A stretch of 64,000 bases of DNA from Lysobacteraceae bacterium (GCA_004143945.1 SEHB01000001.1:496001-560000); one strand, 5' to 3'. Shown: positions 10,706-24,859, numbered from the stretch's first letter. The notes: a model not told the origin generated them from the sequence alone. Program-made: numbers and translations.

Positions 10706-12856
10706 GGCGTCCCATACCGTGGCGTCGCGCCCTTCGCGCGTCGCCATGGCGCGCGCAAGGGCCGCGCGCGCGGATTCGAGCTGTTCGCGCACGAGTCTGA
10801 GGCGCGGCTTGAACTCGCGTGGAAGCTGCCAGTTGCCGAGCCGCATCAGGTCCGACGCGGCCGCCGCGAGCTGCACCGCGCCCATGTTGCCGGCCACGCC
10901 CTTGAGCGCGTGGCAACCGTCGCGAAAGGCATCCCACTGCCCGGCGATCGCATGCGTTTCCATCTCGCCGATCGTGCGCGCCGCGTCGTTGAGGCATTCG
11001 GAGACGAACAGGCCGACGAAGCCGTCGCCGAGTTGCAGCTCGGCGAGCTCCTCGATCACCTGCGGCGCGATCACGGTATCCGCGAGCGGCTGTGTTTGTG
11101 CGAGCGCCGCGAGCATGCCACCCGGTCGCGTCGCATCGGAAGCGACGTCGCAGAGCGCCTCGAACAGGCGATCGATCACCACCGGCTTGCTGAGGTAGGC
11201 ACGCGCGCCGGCCTGGCTGCATTCGCGTATCGTCGTCGGGGTCGCGTCCGCACTCAGCACGATGAACGGCGTCTGCGTGCGACCGGCCTGCATCGCACGC
11301 GCCTGGCGCAGCACGTCGAGGCCGCTGATGCCGGGCATGTGCAGGTCGATGATCGCCGCATCGAAGCGATCCTGCTCGATCGCCTCGAGCGCTTCCTCGC
11401 CGCTGTGCACGACGAACGGCTGGTGCCCTGCCTTCTCGAGCAGGCGGACCAGCACCGTGATGTTCGCGGGCTGGTCGTCCGCGACCAGCAGCCGCAGCGA
11501 ACGGATCCGGGCACGGTGGCGCACGAACGGATCGGCGAACTCGATCACGTTCGGCCCGGTGGCGCGCGCGACGTCCGCGACCACCGTGCGCACGACGAAC
11601 GGCAGCCGAACCCAGAAATGCGAACCCTCGCCCTCGCGGCTATCGAGCCCGATCTCGCCGCCGAGCAGTTCGGTCAGCGACTTCGCGATCGTGGTGCCGA
11701 GTCCGGTGCCACCGAAGCGCCGTGCGTGACCCGCATCTGCCTGTTCGAACGCCCGGAAGATGCGCTCCTGCGCCTGGGCGGGAATCCCGACGCCGGTGTC
11801 GCGCACCGAGAACAGCAGCATCGCCACACCTTCGACGGACTCGGGCAGTTTCTCGACCGTGACCGCGACGCTGCCGTGCTCTGTGAACTTGATCGCGTTC
11901 GACACGAGGTTCACGAGGATCTGGCGCAGGTGCACGCTGTCGCCACGCAGGTCCATCGGCACGCCATCGCCGATGCTCGTTCCGAACGCGACGCCCTTGG
12001 CCGCGGCGAGCGGCTGCAGCATCACGCGGATGCCGTCGAGCACGTCGCCGAGCTGGAAGTCCGCCTCGACGCGCTTGAGCTTGCCCGCCTCGATCGTCGA
12101 GATGTCGAGCACGTCCTCGACGAGGCCGAGCAGCGAGCGCGCCGACGTCTGGATCACCGCCGCGCATTCGCGCTGCTCCACGGTGAGGCGCGTTGCCGAC
12201 AGCAGTTCGGACATGCCGACGATGCCGTTGAGCGGCGTGCGGAACTCGTGGCTCATGTTCGCGAGGAACGAGGTCTTGGCCGCGTTGGCGCGACGCGCCT
12301 CGTCGGTCGCGCGCGTCAACGCGCGCAGCAGGGAGGTCAGGTACGCGGGGATCGCGACCAGGCCGACCAGCAGGCCCCAGGCCAGCGGCGCGTTCTGCTG
12401 CCAGTACTCGGTGGTCGTGATCACCGCGAGGAAAGAGATTGCGGCGAGCGCGACCGCGATCATCAGGAAGCGCGTGCCGTATCGCAGGCCGTTGCCGATC
12501 GTGACCCAGAGCAGCACGACGTAGACCGGCGCGATGTGGCCACCCATGATGTGCATCGCGATGCCCATCATCGAGTAGTCGGCGAGCATGCCGACCACGC
12601 GGCGGCGCCGCGACACGCCCGGATCGCGCGCGATCGCGATCAGGATCGCCGCGCCGACGATGAATTCGACGGCGACGAGCAGCAGCACCGAGCGGATCGC
12701 CGGATCGTGGAAGCCGGCCATCGTGCCGACGCCGCAGAGGTACGCGAGCACGACCGCGAGCACCGCGATGCGCGTGAATGCCTGCCCGTGCTCGCTGTCG
12801 GGGCGGTTTGCGTAGGCCTTGCGGATGCCGGCCAGTGATGCCTGGATGCTGCTCAT
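10703..12856 (-). CDS. rpfC: DSF sensor hybrid histidine kinase RpfC
   Basis: A 717-residue membrane hybrid kinase. About five transmembrane helices occupy residues 28-175, followed by a HisKA domain with His203 ([11 protein letters not shown]), an HATPase domain ([22 protein letters not shown]), a receiver domain with phospho-acceptor Asp504 in IIDLHMPG and Lys of LSKP, and a C-terminal HPt domain with His649 ([10 protein letters not shown]). This TM-HK-REC-HPt order is that of RpfC, which senses DSF and relays phosphate to RpfG; unphosphorylated RpfC also restrains RpfF. It sits 27 bp downstream of rpfG and converges on rpfF. No rpfH lies between rpfG and rpfC. Confidence 0.95.
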   Translation of the reverse strand: MSSIQASLAGIRKAYANRPDSEHGQAFTRIAVLAVVLAYLCGVGTMAGFHDPAIRSVLLLVAVEFIVGAAILIAIARDPGVSRRRRVVGMLADYSMMGIAMHIMGGHIAPVYVVLLWVTIGNGLRYGTRFLMIAVALAAISFLAVITTTEYWQQNAPLAWGLLVGLVAIPAYLTSLLRALTRATDEARRANAAKTSFLANMSHEFRTPLNGIVGMSELLSATRLTVEQRECAAVIQTSARSLLGLVEDVLDISTIEAGKLKRVEADFQLGDVLDGIRVMLQPLAAAKGVAFGTSIGDGVPMDLRGDSVHLRQILVNLVSNAIKFTEHGSVAVTVEKLPESVEGVAMLLFSVRDTGVGIPAQAQERIFRAFEQADAGHARRFGGTGLGTTIAKSLTELLGGEIGLDSREGEGSHFWVRLPFVVRTVVADVARATGPNVIEFADPFVRHRARIRSLRLLVADDQPANITVLVRLLEKAGHQPFVVHSGEEALEAIEQDRFDAAIIDLHMPGISGLDVLRQARAMQAGRTQTPFIVLSADATPTTIRECSQAGARAYLSKPVVIDRLFEALCDVASDATRPGGMLAALAQTQPLADTVIAPQVIEELAELQLGDGFVGLFVSECLNDAARTIGEMETHAIAGQWDAFRDGCHALKGVAGNMGAVQLAAAASDLMRLGNWQLPREFKPRLRLVREQLESARAALARAMATREGRDATVWDA

Positions 12857-12883
12857 CGAACCGCCGGTCCCCGGACCCCGCCG

Positions 12884-13936
12884 TCAGTGTCCCGTCCTGG
12901 GCGGGACGAGACTGGCATCGAGGATGTCGAGGATACGCGCCTCCTGGCTGAACATGGCGTCGATACAGGCAGGATCAAAAAGCGTGCCACGATTCGCGCG
13001 CATGTACTCGAACGCCTGGTCCGCGGGCCAGGCCTTCTTGTAGGGCCGCTCCGACGTCAGCGCGTCGAACACGTCCGCCACCGCGACGATGCGCGCCGCG
13101 AGCGGAATGTCGGTGCCGCGCAGTCCGGCCGGGTAGCCGCTGCCGTCCCAGCGCTCGTGGTGGTGCAATGCGATCAATGCGCCCATCTGCACGAAGCGGC
13201 TCTGGCTGTCGCGCAGGATTTCGTAGCCGATCAGCGGATGCTGGCGCATCACCGCGAATTCCGCGTCCGTCAGCCCCGCGCGCTTGAGCAGCACAGCGTC
13301 CGGGATCCCGATCTTGCCGATGTCGTGCAACGGCGCAGCCGACACCAGGGTCCCGACCTCTTCCTCGTTCATGCCGAGGGTTTCGGCCAGCAGTTCGGCA
13401 TAATGTGACATCCTCAGCAGGTGGATGCCGGTGCCGGTGTCGCGGTATTCGATCGCCTTGGCCAACCGGTAGAGCGTCTCGCGCTCGCGCTGCTCGACCT
13501 CGCGCAGGCTCTCCAGCACGCGCTGCTCGAGCGAGCGCGCGCGCTCCTTGACCGATTCCCCCTGCTGGCGCAGCTGCAACAGGTTCTTGCAGCGCGTGCG
13601 CAGCTCGCGCGGGCGCACCGGCTTGACGAGGAAGTCGATCACGCCGGCCTCGAGCGCAGCCTGCCGCACCGGCTCGTCGCCGACGACGCTGATCAGGACG
13701 ATCGGGATGTCGCGGCGCGCGAGCGAACGACGGAACCGGCGCGCGAACTCGAGGCCGTCCATGTCGGGCATGCGGTAGTCGAGCAGCACGAGGTCGGTCG
13801 CATGGCCTTCGGACCAGCGCAGCGCCTCGACCGGGCTGCCGAAATCGGCGGTGCGCACGCCGGGTCCTATCGCCTCCACCACGTGCCTCAGCATCGTGCG
13901 CGCAGACGGCTGGTCATCGACGATCAGGACATTCAC
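12884..13936 (-). CDS. rpfG: response regulator RpfG, cyclic-di-GMP phosphodiesterase (REC-HD-GYP)
   Basis: RpfG receives phosphate from RpfC and degrades cyclic-di-GMP. From GTG 13936 the product is 350 residues, starting MNVLIVDDQP, with a receiver domain (Asp53 in LLDYRMPDMD, Lys of FLVKP) and an HD-GYP domain: His204-Asp205 in LHDIGKIGIPD and GYP at 267-269 in HHERWDGSGYPAG. The GTG has GGAG at six-base spacing; the frame also opens at ATG 14035, but that has no ribosome site and adds low-complexity residues. It is transcribed toward rpfC and lies 184 bp downstream of lysS. Confidence 0.95.
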   Translation of the reverse strand: MNVLIVDDQPSARTMLRHVVEAIGPGVRTADFGSPVEALRWSEGHATDLVLLDYRMPDMDGLEFARRFRRSLARRDIPIVLISVVGDEPVRQAALEAGVIDFLVKPVRPRELRTRCKNLLQLRQQGESVKERARSLEQRVLESLREVEQRERETLYRLAKAIEYRDTGTGIHLLRMSHYAELLAETLGMNEEEVGTLVSAAPLHDIGKIGIPDAVLLKRAGLTDAEFAVMRQHPLIGYEILRDSQSRFVQMGALIALHHHERWDGSGYPAGLRGTDIPLAARIVAVADVFDALTSERPYKKAWPADQAFEYMRANRGTLFDPACIDAMFSQEARILDILDASLVPPRTGH

Positions 13937-14120
13937 ACTGTGCTCCGCGACCCTCGCCGCGCCGACGTCGGCGCTGTTGCCGCCCACCGCCGATGCGGCC
14001 GCGACAGGCTCGCAGCTAGGGTAGCACGCGCGCATGCGCGCGCGTCGTCACGCCGGGCCGCCCAGGGCCGCGGCGCGCGCGCCTGCGCGCGACCGTGACC
14101 AAAGTATACATTGGCCGCGC

Positions 14121-15680
14121 TCAGGCCTCGGGGCGCATGTAGGGGAACAGCAGCACGTCGCGGATCGAGGCGACGCCGGCAAATAGCATCACGAGGCGGT
14201 CGACGCCGACGCCGAGCCCTCCCGTCGGCGGCATGCCGTACTCCAGCGCACGGATGTAGTCGGCGTCGAAATGCATCGCCTCGTCGTCGCCCGCGTCCTT
14301 GGCCTCGACCTGCGCGCGGAATCGCGCGGCCTGGTCTTCCGGGTCGTTGAGCTCGGAAAAGCCGTTGGCCATCTCCTTCGCGCCGATGAACAGCTCGAAG
14401 CGGTCGGTGACTTCGGGGTCGTGGTCGCTCGCGCGCGCAAGCGGCGAAACCTCGGTCGGGTAATGCGTAACGAAGGTGGGTTGCACCAGCGACGGCTCGA
14501 CGGTCTTCTCGAACACTTCGAGCAGCAGCTTGCCCCAGCCGTAACCCGCCTTCACGTGGATGCCGAGGCGCTCGCAATGACGCGCGAGCGCCGCGCGGTC
14601 GCGCAGCTCGTGCACGCCGATGGCCGGATTGTGGTGCGCCACGGCGTCCGCCATCGCCCAGCGACGGAAGCGCGGCTCGAGGTCGATCGTCCTGCCTTCC
14701 CATTCGAGCGCGAGTTGCGGCAGCGTCGCGCGTGCGGTGTCGCGGATCAGGTCCTCGGTGAGATCCATGATCCCTTCGTAGGTCGCGTAGGCCTGGTAAA
14801 GCTCGAGCATGGTGAACTCGGGATTGTGCCGCGTGGACACGCCCTCGTTGCGGAAATTGCGGTTGATCTCGTAGACGCGCTCGAAGCCGCCGACGACGAG
14901 TCGCTTGAGGTACAGCTCCGGGGCGACGCGCAGGTACATCGTGAGGTCGAGCGCATTGTGGTGCGTCACGAACGGCCGCGCGGTCGCGCCGCCCGGGATC
15001 GGATGCATCATCGGCGTCTCGACTTCCATGAAGCGCCGCGGCGGCGCCTCGAGCCACTGGCGCATGTGCCGGATCATCGCCGAACGCAGTTCGAACACGC
15101 GGCGCGACTCCGGCGTGACGATGAGGTCGACGTAACGCTGGCGATAGCGCTGCTCGACGTCGGACAGGCCGTGGAACTTGTCCGGCAGCGGGCGCAGCGA
15201 CTTGGCCAGCAGGCGCAGCGCGTCCACCTTGATCGACAGTTCGCCGGTCTTCGTGCGCATCAGCACGCCTTCCGCGCCGATGATGTCGCCGACGTCCCAA
15301 CCCTTGAATGCCTCGTAGGCCTGCTCGCCCACCGTGCCCTGGTGGATGAACAACTGGATGCGGCCGCCCGGATCCTGCAGCTGCGCGAAGCTGACCTTGC
15401 CCTGCACGCGGCGCAGCACGATGCGTCCGCCGACCGCTACGCGGCGCGCGTGCGCCTCGATCGCTTCCGCGGTCCATGCCACCTCGTCCGCGAACTCGGC
15501 CTGCAGCTCGCCCGCGAACGCATCCGGGCGGAAGTCGTTCGGGAATGCGATGCCCTTCGCGCGCTGCGCACGCAGCTTCTCGCGACGCTCGGCGATCAGG
15601 CGGTTCTCGTCCGGCGGCGCGGCGTTGTCGCCCGCTCCCGCCTGCGCGTCCGCGCGCGGTTCGGTACTGTTCCCACTCAT
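14121..15680 (-). CDS. lysS: lysyl-tRNA synthetase, class II
   Basis: Charges tRNA-Lys with lysine using ATP. The 519-residue product has the OB-fold anticodon-binding domain ([18 protein letters not shown], near residue 90) and the class II catalytic core: motif 2 at [16 protein letters not shown] and motif 3 at [10 protein letters not shown] near the C-terminus. The N-terminal 20 residues are Ala/Gly-rich, a common extension. It lies 21 bp after prfB on the same strand, the same prfB-lysS order found in E. coli and Xanthomonas, and is followed by rpfG. Confidence 0.97.
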   Translation of the reverse strand: MSGNSTEPRADAQAGAGDNAAPPDENRLIAERREKLRAQRAKGIAFPNDFRPDAFAGELQAEFADEVAWTAEAIEAHARRVAVGGRIVLRRVQGKVSFAQLQDPGGRIQLFIHQGTVGEQAYEAFKGWDVGDIIGAEGVLMRTKTGELSIKVDALRLLAKSLRPLPDKFHGLSDVEQRYRQRYVDLIVTPESRRVFELRSAMIRHMRQWLEAPPRRFMEVETPMMHPIPGGATARPFVTHHNALDLTMYLRVAPELYLKRLVVGGFERVYEINRNFRNEGVSTRHNPEFTMLELYQAYATYEGIMDLTEDLIRDTARATLPQLALEWEGRTIDLEPRFRRWAMADAVAHHNPAIGVHELRDRAALARHCERLGIHVKAGYGWGKLLLEVFEKTVEPSLVQPTFVTHYPTEVSPLARASDHDPEVTDRFELFIGAKEMANGFSELNDPEDQAARFRAQVEAKDAGDDEAMHFDADYIRALEYGMPPTGGLGVGVDRLVMLFAGVASIRDVLLFPYMRPEA

Positions 15681-15701
15681 CGCTCTGGTCCGGCTCCGGT
15701 T

Positions 15702-16824
15702 TCAGGCATCCACGCGCTTCGCACCGGCCTCGAGGCCGGACTTGAGGCTCGCTTCGATGAACTCGTCGATGTCGCCGTCGAGGACCTTCTGGGTATCGCT
15801 GCGCTCGATCCCGGTGCGCAGATCCTTTATGCGGCTCTGGTCCAGCACGTAATTGCGGATCTGGCTGCCCCAGCCGATGTCGGACTTGGTCGCCTCGAGC
15901 GCGTCCTTTTCGGCGTTGCGTTTCTGGACTTCCATCTCGTAGAGCTTGGCCTTCAGCATCTTCATCGCGCGGTCGCGGTTCGCATGCTGCGAGCGTTCGG
16001 TCTGGCACGCGACCACGATGCCGCTCGGCACGTGCGTGATGCGCACCGCGGACTCGGTCTTGTTGACGTGCTGGCCGCCTGCTCCAGAAGAACGGTAGAC
16101 GTCGGTCTTGAGGTCGGCCGGATTGATCTCGATGTCGATGTCGTCGTCGACTTCGGGCGAGACGAACACCGAGGTGAAACTCGTATGGCGGCGGTTGTCG
16201 GAGTCGAATGGCGACTTGCGTACGAGCCGGTGCACGCCGATCTCGGTCTTGAGCCAGCCGTAGGCGTACTCGCCCTCGACGCGGAACGTCGCGCTCTTGA
16301 TCCCGGCGACTTCGCCGGCCGAGGCCTCGAGCAGTTCGGTCTTCCAGCCGCGCGACTCGGCCCAGCGCAGGTACATGCGCAGCAGCATCTCGGCCCAGTC
16401 CTGCGCCTCGGTGCCACCGGCGCCGGCCTGGATGTCGACGAACGCGTTCGCGATGTCCATCTCGCCCGAGAACATGCGCCGGAATTCGAGTTGCGCGACC
16501 TCGCTCGCGTACTTGTCGACGTCGGCGACCACCGCGTCCGCGGTCGCCACGTCGTCCTCGAGTTCGGCGAGGTCGAGCAGTTCCGCCGCGCCGGCGAGGC
16601 CGTCGCGGAGCGAGCCGATGCCGACCACGATCTTCTCGAGCGAAGCGCGCTCGCGCCCGAGGTTCTGCGCGCGCTCGGGGTTGTCCCAGACATCGGGGCT
16701 TTCGAGCTCGCGGTTCACTTCCTCGAGGCGTTCGACCTTCAGGTCGAAGTCAAAGATACCCCCTGAGCGAATCCAGCCGTTCCCGGAGGTCGGCGATGCG
16801 CTGGCGGACGGGATTGAGTTCCAT
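15702..16824 (-). CDS. prfB: peptide chain release factor 2 (programmed +1 frameshift)
   Basis: RF2 terminates translation at UGA and UAA. The gene is split in two frames: ATG 16824 opens 24 codons ending at in-frame UGA 16752-16750, and the remaining 349 codons read in the +1 frame. The slippery site is CTT TGA C at 16755-16749, preceded by the internal ribosome-binding-like AGGGGG, exactly as in E. coli, so this is autoregulatory frameshifting and not a mutation. The joined protein is 373 residues and has the anticodon-like SPF tripeptide (RKSPFDSDN) and the catalytic GGQ ([12 protein letters not shown]). Its neighbours are recJ upstream and lysS downstream. Confidence 0.97.
16749..16764 (-). 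promoter_or_regulatory. prfB: RF2 autoregulatory +1 frameshift signal
   Basis: Reads AGG GGG TAT CTT TGA C on the reverse strand. The Shine-Dalgarno-like AGGGGG a few bases before the CTT slippery codon and the poor UGA-C stop context promote +1 slippage when RF2 is scarce. Confidence 0.97.
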
Positions 16825-16889
16825 GGATGATCCGCGGTGGAGAGAAAACGGCGATGATAACAGCAGTCCCGGCGCGCCCGCGACGCGGT

Positions 16890-18641
16890 TCACTCCGCCT
16901 GCAGGTGGCGCAGGATCAGCTGCACGCGCTGGCGCCCGTTCCATTCGTTGACGTCGAGCTGGTACGCGGCACGGAAGCGCTGCGGCGGAACCAGGCCGGG
17001 TTCGGCATTGAACAGCATCGCTTCGGCCGATGTCGGCGTGCCGGCCATGCGCAGGTCGAGTCGCCAGTGCCTGCCGCCGACGAGGCGCCACGAGGCGAGC
17101 TCGAAGCGGTTGTCGAACACGGGTTCCGGGAATCCCTGACCCCAGGGACCCGCCGCGCGCAGCGCATGCGCGAGTTCGAGGCACAGGTCGGCGGGTTCGA
17201 GTTCGCCGTCGCTGAGCACGACGGGCTGGAACAGTTCGGGCGCCGAGCGCTCGCGCACGACCGCGTCGAACTCGGCGGCGAAGCGCTCGACGTCTGCTCG
17301 CAGCAGGCTGAGGCCCGCGGCCATCGCGTGGCCGCCGAAGCGCAGCAACAGGCCCGGGCAGCGCGCGTCGACTTCCGCGAGCACGTCGCGCACGTGCACG
17401 CCGCGGATCGAGCGCGCCGATCCGCGCACTTCGTCGCTGCCGTCGCCCGCGGGCGCGCACGCGACCACCGGCCGATGCAGGCGTTCCTTGAGCTTCGACG
17501 CAACCAGCCCGACCACGCCCGCGTGCCAGTCGGGTTCGAACAGCGTGACGCCGCGTGGCAGCGCGGCGCCGCCGTTGCGCTCGACCCAGCGCGCGACCGC
17601 GGACTCGCCCTGCTCGACCATCGCGTCCTGCAGGTCGCGGCGTTCGGCGTTGATCGCGGACAGCCGCGCCGCGATCGCGCGCGCGGTGGCGGGATCGTCG
17701 CTGAGCAGGCAGTCGATGCCGAGCGCCATGTCCTCGAGCCGGCCCGCCGCGTTGATGCGCGGCGCGACGAGATAGCCGAGATCGGACGCGACGACGGTTT
17801 CCGGCGCGCGTCCCGCGGCTTCGAGCAGCGCGCGCACGCCGGCGCAGGCGCGACCCGCGCGGATGCGGCGCAGCCCCGCATCGACGAGCACGCGGTTGTT
17901 GAAATCGAGCGGCACGAGATCGGCGACGGTGCCGAGCGCGACGAGGTCGAGCAACGACGACAGGTCGGGACGCGACGGGGACGCGCCCGGACCGTCCGAA
18001 GGGAACAGCCGCGAGCGCAGTGCGAGCAACAGGTAGAACACGACGCCGACGCCGGCCAGGGCCTTGCTCGGGAACGCATCTCCGGCGAGGTTCGGATTGA
18101 CGATCGCATTCGCGGCCGGCAAGGTCGCCGCCGGCAGGTGATGATCGGTCACGAGCACGTCGATGCCGAGCGCGCGCGCGGCCGCGACGCCCGCATGGCT
18201 CGCGATGCCGTTGTCGACCGTGACGATGAGGTCCGGGCGCGGTTCGAGCGTCGCGACCAGCGCCGGACTCAGGCCGTAGCCGTGCGATACGCGATGGGGC
18301 ACGCGAAAGCCGACCGTGCGCGCGCCGAGCAGGCGCAGCCCGCGCACCGCGACCGCGCTGCCGGTCGCGCCGTCGCAGTCGAAGTCGCCGACCACGATGA
18401 TGCGGCGGTCGCGCGTGATCGCGTCGGCGAGCAGCCCGCAGGCCGTGTCGATGCCGCCGAGGAGTTCCGGTCGCGCCATCGCGGAGAGCCGGTGCACGAC
18501 TTCGCTCGGATCACGGATGCCGCGCTGCGCATACACCCGCCGCAGCACCGGATGCAGCGCGCCGGGCCACCCCGTCACGATGACCGCGCCGTCGCGGCGG
18601 CGGATCTCGACGGCGCGCGAGCGCGAGTCTGCGACTTCCAC
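16890..18641 (-). CDS. recJ: single-stranded-DNA-specific exonuclease RecJ
   Basis: A 5'-3' exonuclease on single-stranded DNA acting in RecF recombination and mismatch/base excision repair. The 583-residue product (E. coli 577) has the DHH phosphoesterase motifs GDFDCDGATGSA near residue 95, TVDNGIASH, and TDHHLP near residue 170, plus the DHHA1 motifs EVRGSARSIRG and FGGHAMAAGL. The start is GTG 18641, 13 bp after the greA stop, with no clear ribosome site. It lies between greA and prfB, the order seen in the Xanthomonas rpf region, but without a gene in the position where I recall rpfE being placed. Confidence 0.96.
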   Translation of the reverse strand: MEVADSRSRAVEIRRRDGAVIVTGWPGALHPVLRRVYAQRGIRDPSEVVHRLSAMARPELLGGIDTACGLLADAITRDRRIIVVGDFDCDGATGSAVAVRGLRLLGARTVGFRVPHRVSHGYGLSPALVATLEPRPDLIVTVDNGIASHAGVAAARALGIDVLVTDHHLPAATLPAANAIVNPNLAGDAFPSKALAGVGVVFYLLLALRSRLFPSDGPGASPSRPDLSSLLDLVALGTVADLVPLDFNNRVLVDAGLRRIRAGRACAGVRALLEAAGRAPETVVASDLGYLVAPRINAAGRLEDMALGIDCLLSDDPATARAIAARLSAINAERRDLQDAMVEQGESAVARWVERNGGAALPRGVTLFEPDWHAGVVGLVASKLKERLHRPVVACAPAGDGSDEVRGSARSIRGVHVRDVLAEVDARCPGLLLRFGGHAMAAGLSLLRADVERFAAEFDAVVRERSAPELFQPVVLSDGELEPADLCLELAHALRAAGPWGQGFPEPVFDNRFELASWRLVGGRHWRLDLRMAGTPTSAEAMLFNAEPGLVPPQRFRAAYQLDVNEWNGRQRVQLILRHLQAE

Positions 18642-18654
18642 GCCGGCGCGCCGA

Positions 18655-19130
18655 TCAGGCTTCGTAGCGGACGCCGGTGATCTCGTAGTTGCGCGTGCCG
18701 TTCGGCGCCTGGAACTCGAAGCTGTCGCCCTCGCTCTTGCCGATCAATGCGCGCGCGAACGGCGAGGACACCGAGATCAGCCGCTGCTTGATGTCGGCTT
18801 CGAGGTCGCCGACGATCTGGTAGCTGACTTCCTCGCCGGTGTCTTCGTCCGCGAGGTCGACGATCGCGCCGAACACGATGCGCGTGCCGGCGTTGAGGCG
18901 AGACACGTCGATGACCTCGGCATGCGAGAGCGTGTACTCGAGTTCCTGGATGCGGCCTTCGATGAATCCCTGCATCTCACGCGCGGCATGGTATTCGGCA
19001 TTTTCCTTGAGGTCGCCGTGCGCGCGCGCCTCGGCGATCGCCGCGATGATGCGCGGGCGATCCTCGGATTTCAGCCGGTCGAGCTCGCCGCGCAGGCGTT
19101 CGGATCCCTTCTTCGTCATCGGCGGGCGAT

Positions 19131-19134
<4 letters not shown>
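18655..19134 (-). CDS. greA: transcription elongation factor GreA
   Basis: GreA enters the RNA polymerase secondary channel and stimulates cleavage of backtracked transcripts. The 159-residue product has the N-terminal coiled coil with the acidic tip segment [12 protein letters not shown] (residues 40-51) and the C-terminal FKBP-like domain ending in [17 protein letters not shown] 19134 overlaps the carB stop (ATGA), so translation is coupled to carB; a second ATG five codons in is possible, but the longer start matches E. coli GreA. Confidence 0.97.
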
Positions 19135-22353
<3,219 letters not shown>

Positions 22354-22370
<17 letters not shown>

Positions 22371-22743
22371 TGCCTGCCCCGTCGCCCGCATCGACCGGCG
22401 CCGCGGCCGGGACCACGCGCAGCGAACGGATCGTCTCGCGCGGCACGCTGAGCGTGATGTTGCCGCTTTCCGGACCCAGCTCGAGGGTCAGGGTCGGGTT
22501 CGTGTACTTGACCAGCGTGCCGCGACGCACCGTGCCGAGCGTGGACTCGACGATCACGGTGTCGCCGACGCGCATTTCCAGCGCCTCGTACTCGATCGGC
22601 GTGCCGGACGGCTGCGCCGCGACGGCGGCCGCCTTCTTGTCAGCCGCGTCGGCGGCGTCGGCGGACGCGCGTGGCGCGATGCCGACGAACGCGAGCGCAA
22701 CGAGGCCGCCGAGCAGGGACTTCAGGAATGGAATCGGGATCAT
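22354..22743 (-). CDS. exported small protein inside the carAB operon
   Basis: A 129-residue protein of unknown function lying between carA and carB: its ATG is 5 bp past the carA stop and its 3' end overlaps the start of carB, so it is co-translated with both. A signal peptide is evident ([19 protein letters not shown], cleaved near residue 31), followed by a short Ala-rich stretch and a beta-rich segment around [20 protein letters not shown] and [16 protein letters not shown] that looks like a small SH3/Tudor-type barrel. The C-terminal tail is low-complexity. An exported protein between two cytoplasmic enzyme subunits is unexpected. Confidence 0.85.
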
Positions 22744-22748
22744 GTCGT

Positions 22749-23888
22749 CTACGCCGCGGCAGCCGCGCGCGCCTCCATCAGTTGGATGAACCGGTCGAAC
22801 AAGCCGGCCACGTCCTGCGGGCCGGGACTGGCTTCCGGGTGTCCCTGGAAGCCGAACACGGGGGCATCGACGAGTGCGACGCCTTGCAGCGAGCCGTCGA
22901 ACAGCGAGCGGTGCGTCGCGCGTGCATTCGGCGGAAGCGTCGCCTCGTCGACCGCGAAGCCGTGGTTCTGGCTCGAGATCATCACGCGGCCATTCTCGAG
23001 GTCGATCACCGGATGGTTCGCGCCGTGGTGGCCGAACTTCATCTTGACCGTGCGCGCGCCGACCGCGAGGCCGAGCAGCTGGTGCCCGAGGCAGATGCCG
23101 AAGGTCGGGATGCGCGCGCGGATGAACTCGCGCGTGGCCGCGACCGCGTAGTCGCAGGCGCCCGGGTCGCCCGGTCCGTTGGAGAGGAACACGCCGTCGG
23201 GACGCAGCGCGAACACCTCGCTCGCGGGCGTCTGCGGCGGAACCACGAGGAGTTCGCAGCCGCGGTCGGCGAGCATGCGCAGGATGTTGCGCTTCGCGCC
23301 GAAGTCGTAGGCGACCACGCGAAAGCGGCTCGGCACGTCGGCGAATGACTGGCGGTCGAGGTCGTAGCTCCCTTCGCGCCATGCGTAGCGCTCCTGCGTG
23401 CCGACCACCTTCGCGAGGTCGACGCCCTCGAGCCCGGCGAACGCGCGCGCGGCGGCGAGCGCGGCCTCGGCGTCGATCGCGTCGCCGGCGACGATGCAGC
23501 CCGATTGCGCGCCGCGGTCACGCAGCAGGCGCGTGAGGCGGCGCGTATCGATGCCCGCGATCGCGACGATGCGATTGCGCGCGAGGTAGGCATCGAGCGA
23601 CTCGCTCGAGCGCCAGTTGCTCGCGAGCAGCGGCAGGTCGCGGATCACGAGCCCCGCCGCATGCACGCGATCCGATTCCGCGTCGGCCTCGTTGCAACCG
23701 GTGTTGCCGATGTGCGGATAGGTCAGCGTGACGATCTGTTGCGCGTACGAGGGATCGGTCAGGATCTCCTGGTAGCCCGTCATCGCGGTGTTGAACACGA
23801 CCTCGCCGACGGCCTGTCCGGCCGCGCCGATGGAGACACCGCGGAACAGGTTCCCGTCGGCGAGTGCGAGTAGTGCGGGTGTCGTCAT
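22749..23888 (-). CDS. carA: carbamoyl-phosphate synthase small (glutaminase) subunit
   Basis: CarA hydrolyses glutamine and channels ammonia to CarB. The 379-residue product has the N-terminal CPSase domain ([17 protein letters not shown]) and a class I glutamine amidotransferase domain with nucleophile Cys266 in FGICLGHQ and the catalytic His/Glu in [14 protein letters not shown] 23888 is preceded by AAGGGCGA at good spacing; the open frame upstream to 24392 is not supported. It is first in the run carA-unknown-carB-greA-recJ-prfB-lysS, behind a recognisable promoter. Confidence 0.97.
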   Translation of the reverse strand: MTTPALLALADGNLFRGVSIGAAGQAVGEVVFNTAMTGYQEILTDPSYAQQIVTLTYPHIGNTGCNEADAESDRVHAAGLVIRDLPLLASNWRSSESLDAYLARNRIVAIAGIDTRRLTRLLRDRGAQSGCIVAGDAIDAEAALAAARAFAGLEGVDLAKVVGTQERYAWREGSYDLDRQSFADVPSRFRVVAYDFGAKRNILRMLADRGCELLVVPPQTPASEVFALRPDGVFLSNGPGDPGACDYAVAATREFIRARIPTFGICLGHQLLGLAVGARTVKMKFGHHGANHPVIDLENGRVMISSQNHGFAVDEATLPPNARATHRSLFDGSLQGVALVDAPVFGFQGHPEASPGPQDVAGLFDRFIQLMEARAAAAA

Positions 23889-24058
23889 GCGTTCGCCCTT
23901 GTGTGGTCGGCGGCGGCGCGGGCCGCCCGGTCGTGCGCGGCGAACCGCGCCCGACCTTGGGTTCGTATCCGGTGCGCTCGACACCGGATGCGACAGCACC
24001 CGCGGCCTGGCGCAGGCCAGTCCGTGGGGCATTGAAGATGGGATCAAGGCGAGCACAA

Positions 24059-24087
24059 ATTCTAGGCGCACCGCGGCGGGCTGTCCA
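24059..24087 (-). promoter_or_regulatory. candidate sigma-70 promoter of the carA operon
   Basis: Reverse strand TGGACA (24087-24082; 5 of 6) and TAGAAT (24064-24059; 5 of 6) with an ideal 17-bp spacer. It gives a leader of about 160 nt before carA ATG 23888, long enough to hold a regulatory element, although I did not identify one. Confidence 0.55.
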
Positions 24088-24130
24088 CCGACCGGACTAC
24101 AATCGCGACGGTCATTCACGATCCATTCGC

Positions 24131-24859
24131 ATGAACGCCGCCGCCGACATCCGCGCCACCGCCGAAACCGCCCGCGTGCTGCTCGATCCGGCGCGCCTGC
24201 GCGGTCCCGACACCCGCGTCCGCAGCGAGCCGTTCGCATTCCTCGTCGCGGGCGACCAGCTGCCCGCGGAGGCAGCCGACGCGCTCGCGCGCGACTTCCC
24301 GCGTTATCCGAGTGCAGGCTTCTTCCCGCACGATCCCGCCGATTGCGGCCCGTCCGTGAACCGGCTCGTCGCCGAGCTGACCGCGCCCGCATTCGGCGAT
24401 GCGGTCGGCGAGCTGCTCGGGGTCGAGGGCCTCGGCAGCAAGCCGAGCCTGGTCACGCTGTGCCGCCTGCTCAACCTCCGGCACGGCACGATCCATACCG
24501 ACAGCCGATCCAAGATCGTCACCGCGCTCGTCTACCTGAACGAGGATTGGCCCGCGATCAGCGGCGGTTGCCTGCGCTTCCTCCATCGCATCGACGACAT
24601 CGACGACCTCGTCGTGCCCGAGATCCGCCCGCTGTACGGCACGCTCGTCGCATTCCGGCGCGCCGACAACTCGTTCCACGGCCATCTCCCGCACGAAGGC
24701 GAGCGGCGCGTGGTGCAGGTCGCCTGGCTCACGTCCGAAGACGAGAGGCTGCGCAAGACCCGACGTGGCCGTCTGTCGCGATTCTTCAAGCGCGTGTTCG
24801 GCGGGCTCGACCGGCGGCTCGGCGCGGGCCGCGATCGCAACGCCGCGCATCGCGACTGA
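24131..24859 (+). CDS. 2-oxoglutarate/Fe(II)-dependent oxygenase family protein
   Basis: A 242-residue double-stranded beta-helix dioxygenase. The iron triad is visible: His122 and Asp124 in IHTDSRSK and a distal His (183 or 185) in [13 protein letters not shown], followed by the Arg of RRVVQV that would bind the 2-oxoglutarate carboxylate. The core matches prolyl-4-hydroxylase-like enzymes ([16 protein letters not shown]). The substrate is unknown. The C-terminal 25 residues are Arg-rich. It is divergent from carA; a TACAAT-like -10 at 24098 might serve it, without a matching -35. Confidence 0.85.
   Translation: MNAAADIRATAETARVLLDPARLRGPDTRVRSEPFAFLVAGDQLPAEAADALARDFPRYPSAGFFPHDPADCGPSVNRLVAELTAPAFGDAVGELLGVEGLGSKPSLVTLCRLLNLRHGTIHTDSRSKIVTALVYLNEDWPAISGGCLRFLHRIDDIDDLVVPEIRPLYGTLVAFRRADNSFHGHLPHEGERRVVQVAWLTSEDERLRKTRRGRLSRFFKRVFGGLDRRLGAGRDRNAAHRD

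Noticed and set aside
16750-16752. UGA in prfB taken as a nonsense mutation
   Set aside because: The surrounding AGGGGG-TAT-CTT-UGA-C is the classical RF2 recoding site and the downstream frame is fully conserved.
14271-16766. 831-residue + strand frame over lysS and prfB
   Set aside because: Antisense shadow with a repetitive charged composition and no domain.
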